Positions 46,785-54,677 of a DNA stretch of 64,000 nt are shown piece by piece. Positions within the stretch are counted from its first letter, which is position 1; every line of letters starts with the position of its first letter. The notes under the pieces are model-generated. The model was given only the letters and a program-made list of their open reading frames with translations. It did not search any database and had not been told where the DNA came from. The stretch is from Paraburkholderia sp. Tr-20389 (GTDB taxonomy: Bacteria; Pseudomonadota; Gammaproteobacteria; Burkholderiales; Burkholderiaceae): the NCBI RefSeq assembly GCF_017104565.1, contig NZ_JAAGPD010000045.1:1-64000 (forward strand), read 5' to 3'. Made by a program: the position numbers and the translations under genes.

Positions 46785-47615
46785 ATGACATCCGATAACA
46801 ACGACACATCCCACGACCCTTTGCAGTTTGGCGGCTCCGTCTGGTTCCGCTCCGGCGAGCAGGCGCTCGGCGGCGCGCAGCGCATCGCGCTGCTGGCGGC
46901 GATCGGCGAGACGGGCTCGATCACGGCAGGCGCAAAAGCTGTCGGCATGAGCTACAAGGCCGCGTGGGATGCCGTCGATGCGATGAACAACCTCGCGGGC
47001 GAAACGCTCGTCGTCCGTTCGACGGGCGGCAAGGGTGGCGGCGGCACGACGCTGACGCCGCGCGCGTTGACGCTGATCGACACGTTTCGCGCGGTCGACC
47101 GCGAGCATCGGCTGTTTCTGGAGCGCGCGGGCGCGGCGATCGCCGGTTTTTCCGCCGACTGGCAACTGATCGGCCGCATCGGCATGAAGACGAGTGCGCG
47201 CAACCAGCTGTACGGCAAGGTCAGCGCGATCCAGCGCGGCACCGTCAACGACGAGATCGCGCTGGCGCTGCCGGGCGGACAGAGCGTTGTGGCCATCGTC
47301 ACGCATGAAAGCACGGAGACGCTCGGGCTGGCGGTCGGCGCGGAGGCCGTGGCGCTCGTGAAGGCATCGTCGGTGCTGCTGGTTGCCGACGACGGCACAT
47401 CGGACCGGCTATCGACGCGTAACCGCCTGCGCGGAACCGTGTCGGCCGTGCAGCGTGGCGCGGTGAATGCGGAGGTGTCGTTGACACTGGAAGGCGGCGC
47501 CGTCGTGACAGCCGTGGTCACGAACGAAAGCGTCGCTGAACTGGGCATTGCCGAGGGACAGGCGCTCGTGGCCGCGTTCAAGGCATCAAGCGTGATTCTG
47601 GGCGTCACCGCCTGA
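46785..47615 (+). CDS. modE: ModE-family molybdate-responsive regulator
   Basis: A 276-residue regulator with an N-terminal winged helix-turn-helix (about 25-125, IALLAAIGETGSITAGAKAV and MSYKAAWDAVDAMNNLAG) and two C-terminal Mop/TOBE domains that bind molybdate (about 135-200 and 205-275). The Mop repeats are recognisable by SARNQLYGKVSAIQRGTVN and STRNRLRGTVSAVQRGAVN. In the family, molybdate-bound ModE represses modABC. It converges with modC, the stops being 22 bp apart. Confidence 0.94.
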   Translation: MTSDNNDTSHDPLQFGGSVWFRSGEQALGGAQRIALLAAIGETGSITAGAKAVGMSYKAAWDAVDAMNNLAGETLVVRSTGGKGGGGTTLTPRALTLIDTFRAVDREHRLFLERAGAAIAGFSADWQLIGRIGMKTSARNQLYGKVSAIQRGTVNDEIALALPGGQSVVAIVTHESTETLGLAVGAEAVALVKASSVLLVADDGTSDRLSTRNRLRGTVSAVQRGAVNAEVSLTLEGGAVVTAVVTNESVAELGIAEGQALVAAFKASSVILGVTA

Positions 47616-47637
47616 GAGCCTGATGGCCTGAGAACCG

Positions 47638-48339
47638 CTACGAAACCGTGCGCGGATAGCCTTTGAACGGCACGTTCTGACGCACGCTGCCGTCATACAC
47701 CTGCACGACCTGATCGCCGAACGCGGCGACATCGTCGGGATCGTGCGTGATCAACAGCATCGGAATATCGAGCCGCGTCTGCAGGTCCGACAGTTCGCGC
47801 CGCATGCGCGCGCGCAGCGCGTGATCGAGCGCGGAAAACGGCTCGTCGAGCAGCAGCAGGCGCGGCTGCGCGACCAGCGCCCGCGCGAGCGCGACGCGCT
47901 GCTTCTGTCCGCCCGAAAGCTGCGCCGGATGATGACCCGCAACGGTCTTCAGATCGAGCGCATCGAGCCAGTAGTCGATCTGCGGATGCGAAAAGCGCCG
48001 CCCCGGATTCAGCCAGCCCGTGTGCATCCCGAAACCGATGTTCTGCCGCACGTTCAGATGCGGAAACAGCGCGTAGTCCTGAAACAGATACGCGAGACGG
48101 CGCGCCTGCGGCTTCTGGTCGATGCCGCGCGCGCTGTCGAACAGCGCGTCGCCGTGCAGCAGAATCTGGCCTTCGTCGGGACGCAGCAGCCCGGCGATTG
48201 CCTGCAGCGTCAGGCTCTTGCCCGCGCCCGACGGGCCGAACAGCACCATGCGCTGCGAGTTTGCCGTGAACGACACGTCGAGCCGGAACTCGCGTTCGGC
48301 GGTGCGCAGCGTTTTGCGGATATCGACGGTGAGCGGCAT
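47638..48339 (-). CDS. modC: molybdate ABC transporter ATP-binding protein, short form
   Basis: The ATPase that powers molybdate import. The 233-residue protein has Walker A GPSGAGKSLTLQAIAG, signature LSGGQKQRVALARAL, Walker B LLLLDEPFSALD and the H-loop LLITHDPDD. It ends soon after the ATPase core (about 350 residues is usual), so the C-terminal TOBE/Mop regulatory domain is absent. No frameshifted remnant is evident in the short gap to modE. It follows modB by 1 bp. Confidence 0.93.
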   Translation of the reverse strand: MPLTVDIRKTLRTAEREFRLDVSFTANSQRMVLFGPSGAGKSLTLQAIAGLLRPDEGQILLHGDALFDSARGIDQKPQARRLAYLFQDYALFPHLNVRQNIGFGMHTGWLNPGRRFSHPQIDYWLDALDLKTVAGHHPAQLSGGQKQRVALARALVAQPRLLLLDEPFSALDHALRARMRRELSDLQTRLDIPMLLITHDPDDVAAFGDQVVQVYDGSVRQNVPFKGYPRTVS

Positions 48340-48340
48340 G

Positions 48341-49015
48341 TCAGCGGGACGTCATCAGCGAATGTTGCGGCACGAGCCGGCCGGCGAGCACCAGGATCAC
48401 GACGCAGGTGACCGAGGTCACGAGCACGAGGAAATTGGCCGTGCTGTCGTCGCCCGCCTGCACGGCGGCGTAGACCGCCACGGAAAGCGTCTGCGTGCGG
48501 CCGGGCAGATTGCCCGCGATCATCAGCGTCGCGCCGAATTCGCCGAGCGCACGCGCAAACGCGAGCAGAGCGCCCGCGAGAATGCCGCGCGACGCGAGCG
48601 GCAGCGTCACGCGAAAGAAGATTGCCATTTCGCTGACGCCGAGCGTGCGAGCGGCGCGCTCCAGTTGAGGATCGACGGATTCGAACGCGGCCCGTGCGGA
48701 CTTCAGCACGAGCGGAAACGCGACGACCATCGACGCGATCACCGCGCCTTGCCAGGTGAACACCAGCTGGATATCGAAACGGTCGAGCCACGCGCCGAAC
48801 ACGCCGCGCCGGCCGAGCAGCACCAGCAGGTAATAGCCGAGCACCGTCGGCGGCATCACGAGCGGCAGCGTCAGCAGCGAGTCGATCAGATCGCGCGCGC
48901 CCGAGCGCCAGCGCGACAGGCCGAAGCCCGCCGCGACGCCGAACACGATGTTCAGCGCGGTCGCCCAGCCCGCGACTTTCAGCGACAGCATCAACGGGAT
49001 CCAGGCCTGTTCCAT
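48341..49015 (-). CDS. modB: molybdate ABC transporter permease
   Basis: A 224-residue inner-membrane permease with about five helices (beginning MLSLKVAGWATALNIVFGVAAG) and the ATPase-coupling EAA loop ERAARTLGVSEMAIFFRVTLP. It forms a homodimer channel with ModC. It starts 33 bp after modA. Confidence 0.95.
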   Translation of the reverse strand: MEQAWIPLMLSLKVAGWATALNIVFGVAAGFGLSRWRSGARDLIDSLLTLPLVMPPTVLGYYLLVLLGRRGVFGAWLDRFDIQLVFTWQGAVIASMVVAFPLVLKSARAAFESVDPQLERAARTLGVSEMAIFFRVTLPLASRGILAGALLAFARALGEFGATLMIAGNLPGRTQTLSVAVYAAVQAGDDSTANFLVLVTSVTCVVILVLAGRLVPQHSLMTSR

Positions 49016-49048
49016 GTTGGCGATCGTGCGCGTAGGTCGGCGAACGGC

Positions 49049-49828
49049 TTAGTGCGCCGGCTTGAAGCCGTACTTCGCCAGCACGGCCTGGCCAGCCGGC
49101 GACAGCACGAAGCTGATGAACGATTGCGCGTCGGCGGCGTGCTTGCTGCCTTCGACCTGCGCGATCGGGTAGCTGATCGGCGTCGTCGTCGGCACGGTCA
49201 GCGCGACCTTGACCTTGTCGGGCATCACGGCGGCATCGGTGCCGAACACGAAGCCGGCGTCGACTTCGCCGCGCGACACATAATCGAGGCTCTGGCGCAC
49301 GTTCGACGCGAGCACGCCCTTGGTGCTGACGGCATCCCACACGCCCGCTGCCTTCAGCGCGCCTTCGGTGTAGCGGCCGACGGGCACGGATGCCGGGTCG
49401 CCGTACGCAATACGCTTGACGCTCGCCGAAGTCAGCTCGCTCAGGTTCGACGGCGCGAGCTTGCTGTCCGCCGGCACGATCAGCACGAGCGAGTTCGCGG
49501 CGAAGTCCTTGCGCGTCGACGGCACGATCACTTTCTGCTCGGCGGCCTTGTCCATCGCTTTCTGGTCGGCGGACGCGAAGACGTCAGCGGGCGCGCCCTT
49601 CACGATCTGCTGCATCAGCACGTCGGACGCGCCGAAGTTGAACAGCAGCCTGGTACCCGGATGTTCCTTCTCATACGCATCGCCGACGGCCTTGAACGCG
49701 TTGGTCAGGCTGGCGGCCGCCGACACGACGAGCTCGCCGGCGCGTGCCTGCGCGCCGAAGGCAAACGAAATCGCGCTCGCGACGAGCAGGGCAGGTTTCA
49801 GAAAGCGAAGCATCGACGGAAGAGACAT
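49049..49828 (-). CDS. modA: molybdate-binding periplasmic protein
   Basis: The substrate-binding protein of the molybdate transporter. The 259-residue protein has a signal peptide (FLKPALLVASAISFAFGAQA, cleavage after ARA) and the mature start GELVVSAAASLTNAF, with SAAASL for oxyanion binding, then NFGASDVLMQQIVKGAPADVF. The start is ATG 49828 (MSLPSML); another ATG at 49813 is possible, and no clear ribosome site decides. A ModE-like operator lies about 45-70 bp upstream. Confidence 0.95.
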   Translation of the reverse strand: MSLPSMLRFLKPALLVASAISFAFGAQARAGELVVSAAASLTNAFKAVGDAYEKEHPGTRLLFNFGASDVLMQQIVKGAPADVFASADQKAMDKAAEQKVIVPSTRKDFAANSLVLIVPADSKLAPSNLSELTSASVKRIAYGDPASVPVGRYTEGALKAAGVWDAVSTKGVLASNVRQSLDYVSRGEVDAGFVFGTDAAVMPDKVKVALTVPTTTPISYPIAQVEGSKHAADAQSFISFVLSPAGQAVLAKYGFKPAH

Positions 49829-49871
49829 GGGAAGGTGGCGCCGGATCGACCGGAAGGAAGTTGAAAACGCC

Positions 49872-49896
49872 ATCGTAATATATGTAGGGTTACAGC
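49872..49896. promoter_or_regulatory. candidate ModE-binding site upstream of modA
   Basis: ATCGTAATATA (49872-49882) and a GGGTTACAGC half form an imperfect GTAA-N11-TTAC palindrome resembling the ATCGxTATATA half-sites bound by ModE in E. coli. It lies 44-68 bp before the modA start, where repression would be expected. Confidence 0.45.
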
Positions 49897-49901
49897 GGTC
49901 G

Positions 49902-49916
49902 ACATGTTGAACATGT
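49902..49916. promoter_or_regulatory. ACATGT-TGA-ACATGT palindrome upstream of modA
   Basis: Two ACATGT words separated by TGA make a 15-bp near-perfect palindrome directly next to the candidate ModE site. It may be a second operator or part of the promoter. No binding protein is known to me. Confidence 0.35.
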
Positions 49917-49945
49917 GGCACGCAAGATTGCCTGTTTCGTGTGAT

Positions 49946-50668
49946 TTATGCGTCGGAATCGGGCAACGGCACCGCGACGTTGCGTGTTTTCTGCAACGGC
50001 GCGACGGGTGAAGCAGGTGAAGCCGGAGTCTTGTTGTCGTGCAGCACCTTCCAGCGTGCGCGGACATACGGCCGGTCGTGGCCGGACACTTTCAGCGCGA
50101 TGTGCGTGACCCAGCGCTGGGTCGGCAGGTGCAGCTTGTGGAGGCCGAGCATAAGAATCATCAGGCTCAGCACGACGGGCGCGACGGGCAGGCGCCCCGG
50201 CGGCGTGGCGTTCCACGCGATGCGAACGAAGACGAGCGCCGCCAGCGCACCGACGATGCAGCCGGTAATCGCTTCCGAAGGCGAATGCGCCTCGATGATG
50301 ACGCGCGAAAGACCGACTGCCGCGCCGCCCAGCAGCGCGAGCACCACGCCGGCGATGCGCACGGCAGGCGGTGCGGACAGCAGCACGAGAAATGCTGCCA
50401 CCGGGAAGACGGCCGTTGCGAACATCGCGTGTCCGCTCAGGCCTGTGAAATCCCAGACGCGCACGCCGATGCCCCAGCCGAGGAAGGCGATCTTCGTCGC
50501 CGTGACCAGAGCGACCGCTACGCCGAGCAAAAACAGCCAGCCAGCCGCGAGCCGCCACGAATAGCCGACGGCCAGCCACAGGGCGATTGCAAAGGCGAGC
50601 GGCAGCGTCAGTCCGGCACCGCCGAAGTTCGTAATCAGATACCAGAGGTGAGAGGGCAGGTGAGACAT
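49946..50668 (-). CDS. PAP2-superfamily membrane phosphatase-like protein
   Basis: A 240-residue membrane protein with about six helices and two of the three PAP2 motifs: SGHAM (SGH) and SRVIIEAHSPSE (SRx5HxxxD-like). In the last motif the Asp is a Glu, and the first motif Kx6RP is not evident, so activity is uncertain. PAP2 members dephosphorylate undecaprenyl diphosphate or other lipid phosphates. The ATG at 50668 is chosen over a longer frame. The C-terminal tail (from about 195) is soluble and basic. Confidence 0.78.
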   Translation of the reverse strand: MSHLPSHLWYLITNFGGAGLTLPLAFAIALWLAVGYSWRLAAGWLFLLGVAVALVTATKIAFLGWGIGVRVWDFTGLSGHAMFATAVFPVAAFLVLLSAPPAVRIAGVVLALLGGAAVGLSRVIIEAHSPSEAITGCIVGALAALVFVRIAWNATPPGRLPVAPVVLSLMILMLGLHKLHLPTQRWVTHIALKVSGHDRPYVRARWKVLHDNKTPASPASPVAPLQKTRNVAVPLPDSDA

Positions 50669-50888
50669 GGGCAATTCGATTGACGACGTGTGCTGGATGC
50701 GATCGTGTTCGACTCGCGCGTATTCTATAAGTATAGGGGTAGCGGTTCCGTCGCAGACGCCAACCAAAAGCGCGAAAACTGACAGATGCTAGGACAATTC
50801 GGAAATCGTCAGATGGAACGCCCGTTGCGGCGGGCTTTCTCTGAAATCGGGCTCTGTTGATGTCAGCATCGCATGGAGATTGATGTTA

Positions 50889-50903
50889 TTGTGCATTGCA
50901 CAA
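50889..50903. promoter_or_regulatory. TTGTGC-ATT-GCACAA palindrome before the esterase gene
   Basis: A perfect 15-bp palindrome 50 bp before the ATG of the PHB-depolymerase-type gene. TGCA-centred palindromes are a plausible site for a PHB-responsive repressor, but this is only inference. The rest of the 50669-50952 gap holds a weak GCCCG/CGGGC hairpin at 50820-50835. Confidence 0.35.
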
Positions 50904-50952
50904 GTCTGCCGAAAGGGCAGAGAGCATCGATCCCTATTTGCGAGAAAATCCT

Positions 50953-52143
50953 ATGCCAAAAAGTCTCACGAAGATCTGGCTAGGCGGCCTGAAACGCCTG
51001 TTTGCGATTCAATCGGAACACGTCCAGGCGACGCTGAAGCGCAAGCCCAAGCGATCTTCGACCCGCAACGCGACGCGCCCGGCGCAGACGGTCGCGAAGC
51101 CGTCTGCGAAGGTCCGTCCAACGGTCACCCGCGACGTGCCGCAGCGCGGCGCGCGCGAATCGCGCGTGCGGCCGCGCGCCGCCGCCTGGGCGAGCGGTTC
51201 GTGGACGCGTTCGTTCCACTCCGCGCCCGCAGCGCCGGGCAGCCTCGTCAATCACCTGCAATACGGGCTGTATCTGCCCGCCGGCAAGCCCGTGAAACAT
51301 GCGCCGCTGATCGTGATGCTGCACGGCTGTACGCAATCCATCGACGAATTCGCCGAAGGCACGCGCATGAACCTGCTGGCCGACCGCTATGGTTTTGCCG
51401 TCGTATATCCGGAGCAGTCGAAGCACGCGCACGCGCATCGCTGCTGGCATTGGTACGACGATACCGACCGCGCGGGCCGTGCGGAAGCGCGCGCCGTGGT
51501 GTCGCTCGTCGATGCGCTCGTCGAAACGTATGGATTCGACCGCGAGCGCATTTATGTAGCGGGCATTTCGGCTGGCGCGGGGCTCACGTCGCTACTGGCG
51601 CTGCACTTCCCGGAGCACTTCGCGGCTGTCGCGCTGCATTCGGGGCCGGCATTCGGCGAAGCGCACTCCGGCATCACCGCCATGGACGTAATGCGGCGCG
51701 GCACGCGACAGGACCCTGTTTCGCTCGTCGATACCGTGGCGGACGTCACCGCCTATCCCGGTATGCCGGCCATCATTCTGCAAGGCGAGGCGGATCGCGT
51801 GGTGGCGCCCGTCAACGCCGAGCAGTTGACCGAACAGTTCCTGCGGCTGAACGGTATCGTCGATGCGCAAGGCGTGCGCAAAGTCGGCGACGTCAAGGAA
51901 GACCGCAAGGCAACCGTCACGACCCGCGATTACACGCGCGGCGGACGGCGCGTCGTGCGCCTTTGCCGCGTACAGGGGCTCGGCCACGCATGGAGCGGCG
52001 GCGATGACGCAGTACCGTTCCACTCGTCGAAGGGGCCGGATGCGTCGAGTTTGTTGTGGGACTTTTTCCGGCATCAGCGCCGGACCGAGTCGGCGCGGCC
52101 CGCTTCACGCACGACAGAAAGCGCCCGGCAACGCGCCAGTTGA
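50953..52143 (+). CDS. PHB depolymerase family esterase
   Basis: A 396-residue alpha/beta hydrolase of the Esterase_phb type. A basic N-terminus (about 1-80, Arg/Lys/Ala-rich, no signal peptide) precedes the catalytic domain: oxyanion region APLIVMLHGCTQSIDEFA, nucleophile Ser in VAGISAGAGLTS, Asp in LQGEADRVVAPVNA and His in GLGHAWSGGD. Such enzymes hydrolyse short-chain or amorphous poly-3-hydroxybutyrate or other esters. The basic N-terminus may bind PHB granules or DNA. Start ATG 50953. Confidence 0.87.
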   Translation: MPKSLTKIWLGGLKRLFAIQSEHVQATLKRKPKRSSTRNATRPAQTVAKPSAKVRPTVTRDVPQRGARESRVRPRAAAWASGSWTRSFHSAPAAPGSLVNHLQYGLYLPAGKPVKHAPLIVMLHGCTQSIDEFAEGTRMNLLADRYGFAVVYPEQSKHAHAHRCWHWYDDTDRAGRAEARAVVSLVDALVETYGFDRERIYVAGISAGAGLTSLLALHFPEHFAAVALHSGPAFGEAHSGITAMDVMRRGTRQDPVSLVDTVADVTAYPGMPAIILQGEADRVVAPVNAEQLTEQFLRLNGIVDAQGVRKVGDVKEDRKATVTTRDYTRGGRRVVRLCRVQGLGHAWSGGDDAVPFHSSKGPDASSLLWDFFRHQRRTESARPASRTTESARQRAS

Positions 52144-52179
52144 CAAATTGCCACACTTCGAATTTAGCGCTGGTGCTAG

Positions 52180-52215
52180 CCTAGGGTTTTCCCTATAATA
52201 GGGGTTATCCCTAGG
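52180..52215 (+). promoter_or_regulatory. nested palindromes around a TATAAT box before the DUF3563 gene
   Basis: CCCTATAATAGGG (52191-52203) is a perfect 13-bp palindrome that contains the -10 box TATAAT (52194-52199). It lies inside a wider inverted repeat CCTAGGG (52180-52186) and CCCTAGG (52209-52215) with nearly the same centre. The DUF3563 start is 50 bp downstream. No good -35 is seen. A repressor binding here would cover the promoter. Confidence 0.5.
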
Positions 52216-52249
52216 TGTCAGTCGCCTAACGCCAAATCCGAGGTTCACC

Positions 52250-52426
52250 ATGTATCTGATCAGCCGCTTTTTCCTGTTTCTGACGAAGTCCTACGACGAG
52301 CGCGTCAAAGCACACAATGACGCCTACCTGGCCGAAGCGACGGACCTGTACGACTTGGAATTCCGCATGCGCAAGATCGACCGCGAAGCGCAACTGCGTC
52401 AGCCGTCGTGGATGAGCCAGCACTAA
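52250..52426 (+). CDS. DUF3563 family small protein
   Basis: A 58-residue protein starting MYLISRFFLFLTKSYDER and continuing with a charged, helical part (LAEATDLYDLEFRMRKIDRE). It matches the DUF3563 family, small proteins common in Burkholderiaceae, of unknown function. It is well conserved at the N-terminus, where a hydrophobic stretch may associate with the membrane. Its own promoter region has unusual nested palindromes. It ends 43 bp before the convergent photolyase gene. Confidence 0.82.
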   Translation: MYLISRFFLFLTKSYDERVKAHNDAYLAEATDLYDLEFRMRKIDREAQLRQPSWMSQH

Positions 52427-52437
52427 TCGGCAGTAAG

Positions 52438-52457
52438 GGCCGGCGTTCCAGCCGGCC
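52438..52457. terminator. GGCCGGC/GCCGGCC hairpin between DUF3563 and phrB
   Basis: A 7-bp GC-rich stem with a 6-nt loop in the 42-bp gap between two convergent genes. There is no T-run, so it is a weak or factor-assisted terminator at best, possibly serving both genes. Confidence 0.4.
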
Positions 52458-52468
52458 ATGAAAGTCGC

Positions 52469-53983
52469 TCAACGCGAGCGCAACACGCCGTAGCGCGCCA
52501 GTGCCTGCTGGCGCGCTACGGCGTGATCGACGACAGGCTGCGGGTAATCCTGTCCCAGCACGACGCCCCAATCCTTCAGGTCGTCGGGATCCGCCTGCCA
52601 CGGCGCGTGAATCCACTTCGCGGGCACCGTCTCCAGCTCTGGCAAGAAGCGCTTGATAAAGAGCCCTTGCGGATCGAACTTCTCCGATTGCGTTACCGGG
52701 TTGAAAATCCGGAACCACGGTTGCGCGTCGCAGCCCGTCGATGCCGCCCATTGCCAGCCGCCGTTATTCGCCGAAAAGTCGAAGTCGTTGAGCTTTTCCT
52801 CGAAGTAGCGCTCGCCGCGCCGCCAGTCGATGCCCAGATCCTTCGCCAGAAAGCTGGCCGTCACCATCCGCAGACGGTTGTGCATGAAGCCGGTCCGGTT
52901 CAGTTGCAGCATTGCGGCGTCGACGAGCGGATAGCCCGTGCGTCCTTCGCACCACGCTGCGAACAGCGCGTCGGCGTCTTTGCCTGTTTCCCAGCGCAAC
53001 CTGTCGAACTCGCGCCTGAACGACTCGCCCTTCGCGATATGCGGATGATGCGCGAGGATCATGAAGTAGAAGTCCCGCCAGATCAGTTCCGACAGCCACG
53101 TCGCCGCGCCCTGTCCGTCGGGTTGCAGCGACGTTTCATGCGCGAGCCGTGCGAGCGTGCGGATCGAAACCGTGCCGAAGCGCAAATGCACCGAAAGGTG
53201 ACTCGTGCCGCGCGCGGCGGGAAAGTCGCGCCGCTCGGCGTAGCTGTCGATGCGAGTCAGAAAATCTTCGAGTCGCGCCTGCGCGCCGCTCATGCCTGCC
53301 TGTAGTTCCGTCTCGGCCAGCTTGCCGGGCGCGAAGCCCATTTTTGCGAGTGTCGGCCATGCGTGATCGAGCGTGCGCGGCGGTCGCGCGAGACTTTCCG
53401 AATAGCGTTCGACGGGATAGGGCTTGAGATCGAACGGCGTCAGCTGCTTGAGCCACGCGTTCTTGTACGGCGTAAACACGGCGAAAGGCTTGCGCTGGCC
53501 GTTGAGCAGTTCGTCGCGCTCGAAAATCACCTGATCCTTGAACGTAAGCAAACGGCGTCCATCGTCGCGCAGATGATCGGCGACCGTCTCATCGCGCTCG
53601 ATGGCGACCGGCTCGTAGTCGTGATTGGTGAAAATCGCGTCGACTTCGAGTTGCGCGGCAAGCTTCGGGATCGCGTCGACGGGATCGTCGTGCAGCACGA
53701 TCAGTCCGCCGCCGCCTTCCTTCAGCGACCGGTCGAGTTCCTCGAGCGACGCGAGAATGAACTCGATCCGCGCGTCCTGCACCTTGCCCACGTGCGGATC
53801 GCGCTGGTGTGCCCAATCGATCAGCGGCTGAAGAATGGTCGTGTCGAACACGAACACGCACCAGACCCGCTCGCAATGCCGAAGCGCGTAATACAGCGCC
53901 GCGTTGTCGCCTGTGCGCAGATCGCGGCGAAACCAGACGAGTCCGTTCTTGAAGTGTGCGTCGAGTGGGTAGGCGCGGGTCAT
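52469..53983 (-). CDS. phrB: deoxyribodipyrimidine photo-lyase (class I)
   Basis: Photolyase repairs cyclobutane pyrimidine dimers with blue light and reduced FAD. The 504-residue protein has an N-terminal antenna domain (LVWFRRDLRTGDNAAL) and a C-terminal FAD domain with EGRTGYPLVDAAMLQLNRTG, MHNRLRMVTASFLAKDL, RGERYFEEKLNDFDFSANNG and WQWAASTGCDAQPWFRIFNP. Length and motifs are typical of CPD class I enzymes; which antenna pigment it uses cannot be told. It stands alone on its strand. Confidence 0.96.
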   Translation of the reverse strand: MTRAYPLDAHFKNGLVWFRRDLRTGDNAALYYALRHCERVWCVFVFDTTILQPLIDWAHQRDPHVGKVQDARIEFILASLEELDRSLKEGGGGLIVLHDDPVDAIPKLAAQLEVDAIFTNHDYEPVAIERDETVADHLRDDGRRLLTFKDQVIFERDELLNGQRKPFAVFTPYKNAWLKQLTPFDLKPYPVERYSESLARPPRTLDHAWPTLAKMGFAPGKLAETELQAGMSGAQARLEDFLTRIDSYAERRDFPAARGTSHLSVHLRFGTVSIRTLARLAHETSLQPDGQGAATWLSELIWRDFYFMILAHHPHIAKGESFRREFDRLRWETGKDADALFAAWCEGRTGYPLVDAAMLQLNRTGFMHNRLRMVTASFLAKDLGIDWRRGERYFEEKLNDFDFSANNGGWQWAASTGCDAQPWFRIFNPVTQSEKFDPQGLFIKRFLPELETVPAKWIHAPWQADPDDLKDWGVVLGQDYPQPVVDHAVARQQALARYGVLRSR

Positions 53984-54074
53984 GTGATGGCGGCGAGGAC
54001 GAAGGACCGTCGATGATAGTGTCCGTGGGCCGCAAACCCAATGCCCGGCGCGTCGTGAATCGACGCAAAAATGA

Positions 54075-54112
54075 AGCAGCGACCGCCTTTCGCGCGAAAG
54101 GCGGTCGCTGCT
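54075..54112 (-). terminator. perfect 38-bp palindrome, terminator of ohr
   Basis: Left arm 54075-54093 and right arm 54094-54112 are exact complements (19 bp, no unpaired centre; a real hairpin would have a 4-nt loop). On the minus strand it stands 32 bp after the ohr stop and is followed by TCATTTTTGCG. It should act as an intrinsic terminator of ohr and may also stop readthrough toward phrB. Confidence 0.8.
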
Positions 54113-54144
54113 CCAGAACTAACAGAAAGTCGAGGCCGGGAATA

Positions 54145-54564
54145 TCAGACGATCTTCACGCGCACGTCGACATTACCGCGCGTCGCGTTCGAGTACGGGC
54201 AGACCTGATGCGCGGCGCTGACGAGATCCTGTGCGGCTGCCGCATCGAGGCCCGGCAGTGAGACGCGCAGTTCGACGTCCAGCGCGAAGCCGCCCTTGTC
54301 GTTCGGACCGACGCCGACGTCGGCCGTCACGGTCGTTTCGGCGGGCACGGGCTGCTTGCGCTGGCCCGCGACGAACTTCATCGCGCTCAGAAAACACGCC
54401 GAGTAGCCAGCCGCGAACAGCTGTTCCGGGTTTGTGCCTTGCGCGCCGTTGCCGCCGAGTTCGCGCGGCGCGGCCAGCTTCACGTCGAGCGCGTTATCCG
54501 ACGACACCGCGCGACCATCGCGACCGCCGTTGCTCGTTGCCGTTGCCTTGTACAGTACGTTCAT
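54145..54564 (-). CDS. ohr: organic hydroperoxide resistance protein (Ohr)
   Basis: Ohr reduces organic and lipid hydroperoxides with lipoyl-type thiols. The 139-residue OsmC-fold protein has both redox cysteines: Cys57 in AAGYSACFLSA (peroxidatic) and Cys122 in HQVCPYSNATRG (resolving), plus the catalytic Arg in NGGRDGRAVSSD. The ATG at 54564 has AAGGAGC upstream. It lies downstream of ohrR on the same strand, with a 175-bp gap that has its own operator. Confidence 0.96.
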   Translation of the reverse strand: MNVLYKATATSNGGRDGRAVSSDNALDVKLAAPRELGGNGAQGTNPEQLFAAGYSACFLSAMKFVAGQRKQPVPAETTVTADVGVGPNDKGGFALDVELRVSLPGLDAAAAQDLVSAAHQVCPYSNATRGNVDVRVKIV

Positions 54565-54598
54565 CTTGACGCTCCTTGATCGGATCCAGTGATTGGTT

Positions 54599-54636
54599 CA
54601 GTGCTTGCCAGTGCTTGCCAGTGCTTGCCAGTGCTT
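54599..54636 (+). repeat. 10-bp tandem repeat in the ohr 5' untranslated region
   Basis: CAGTGCTTGC is repeated 3.8 times without change (54599-54636), in the leader of ohr between the operator and the ribosome site. On the mRNA strand the unit is GCAAGCACTG. Copy number could vary by slippage. Confidence 0.85.
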
Positions 54637-54677
54637 CGCGCAATCGCTGTCGAACTGGCATGGACGTAAATGTATCG

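Noticed and set aside
54599-54636. A CRISPR array
   Set aside because: The repeated unit is 10 bp without spacers, and no cas genes are in the window.
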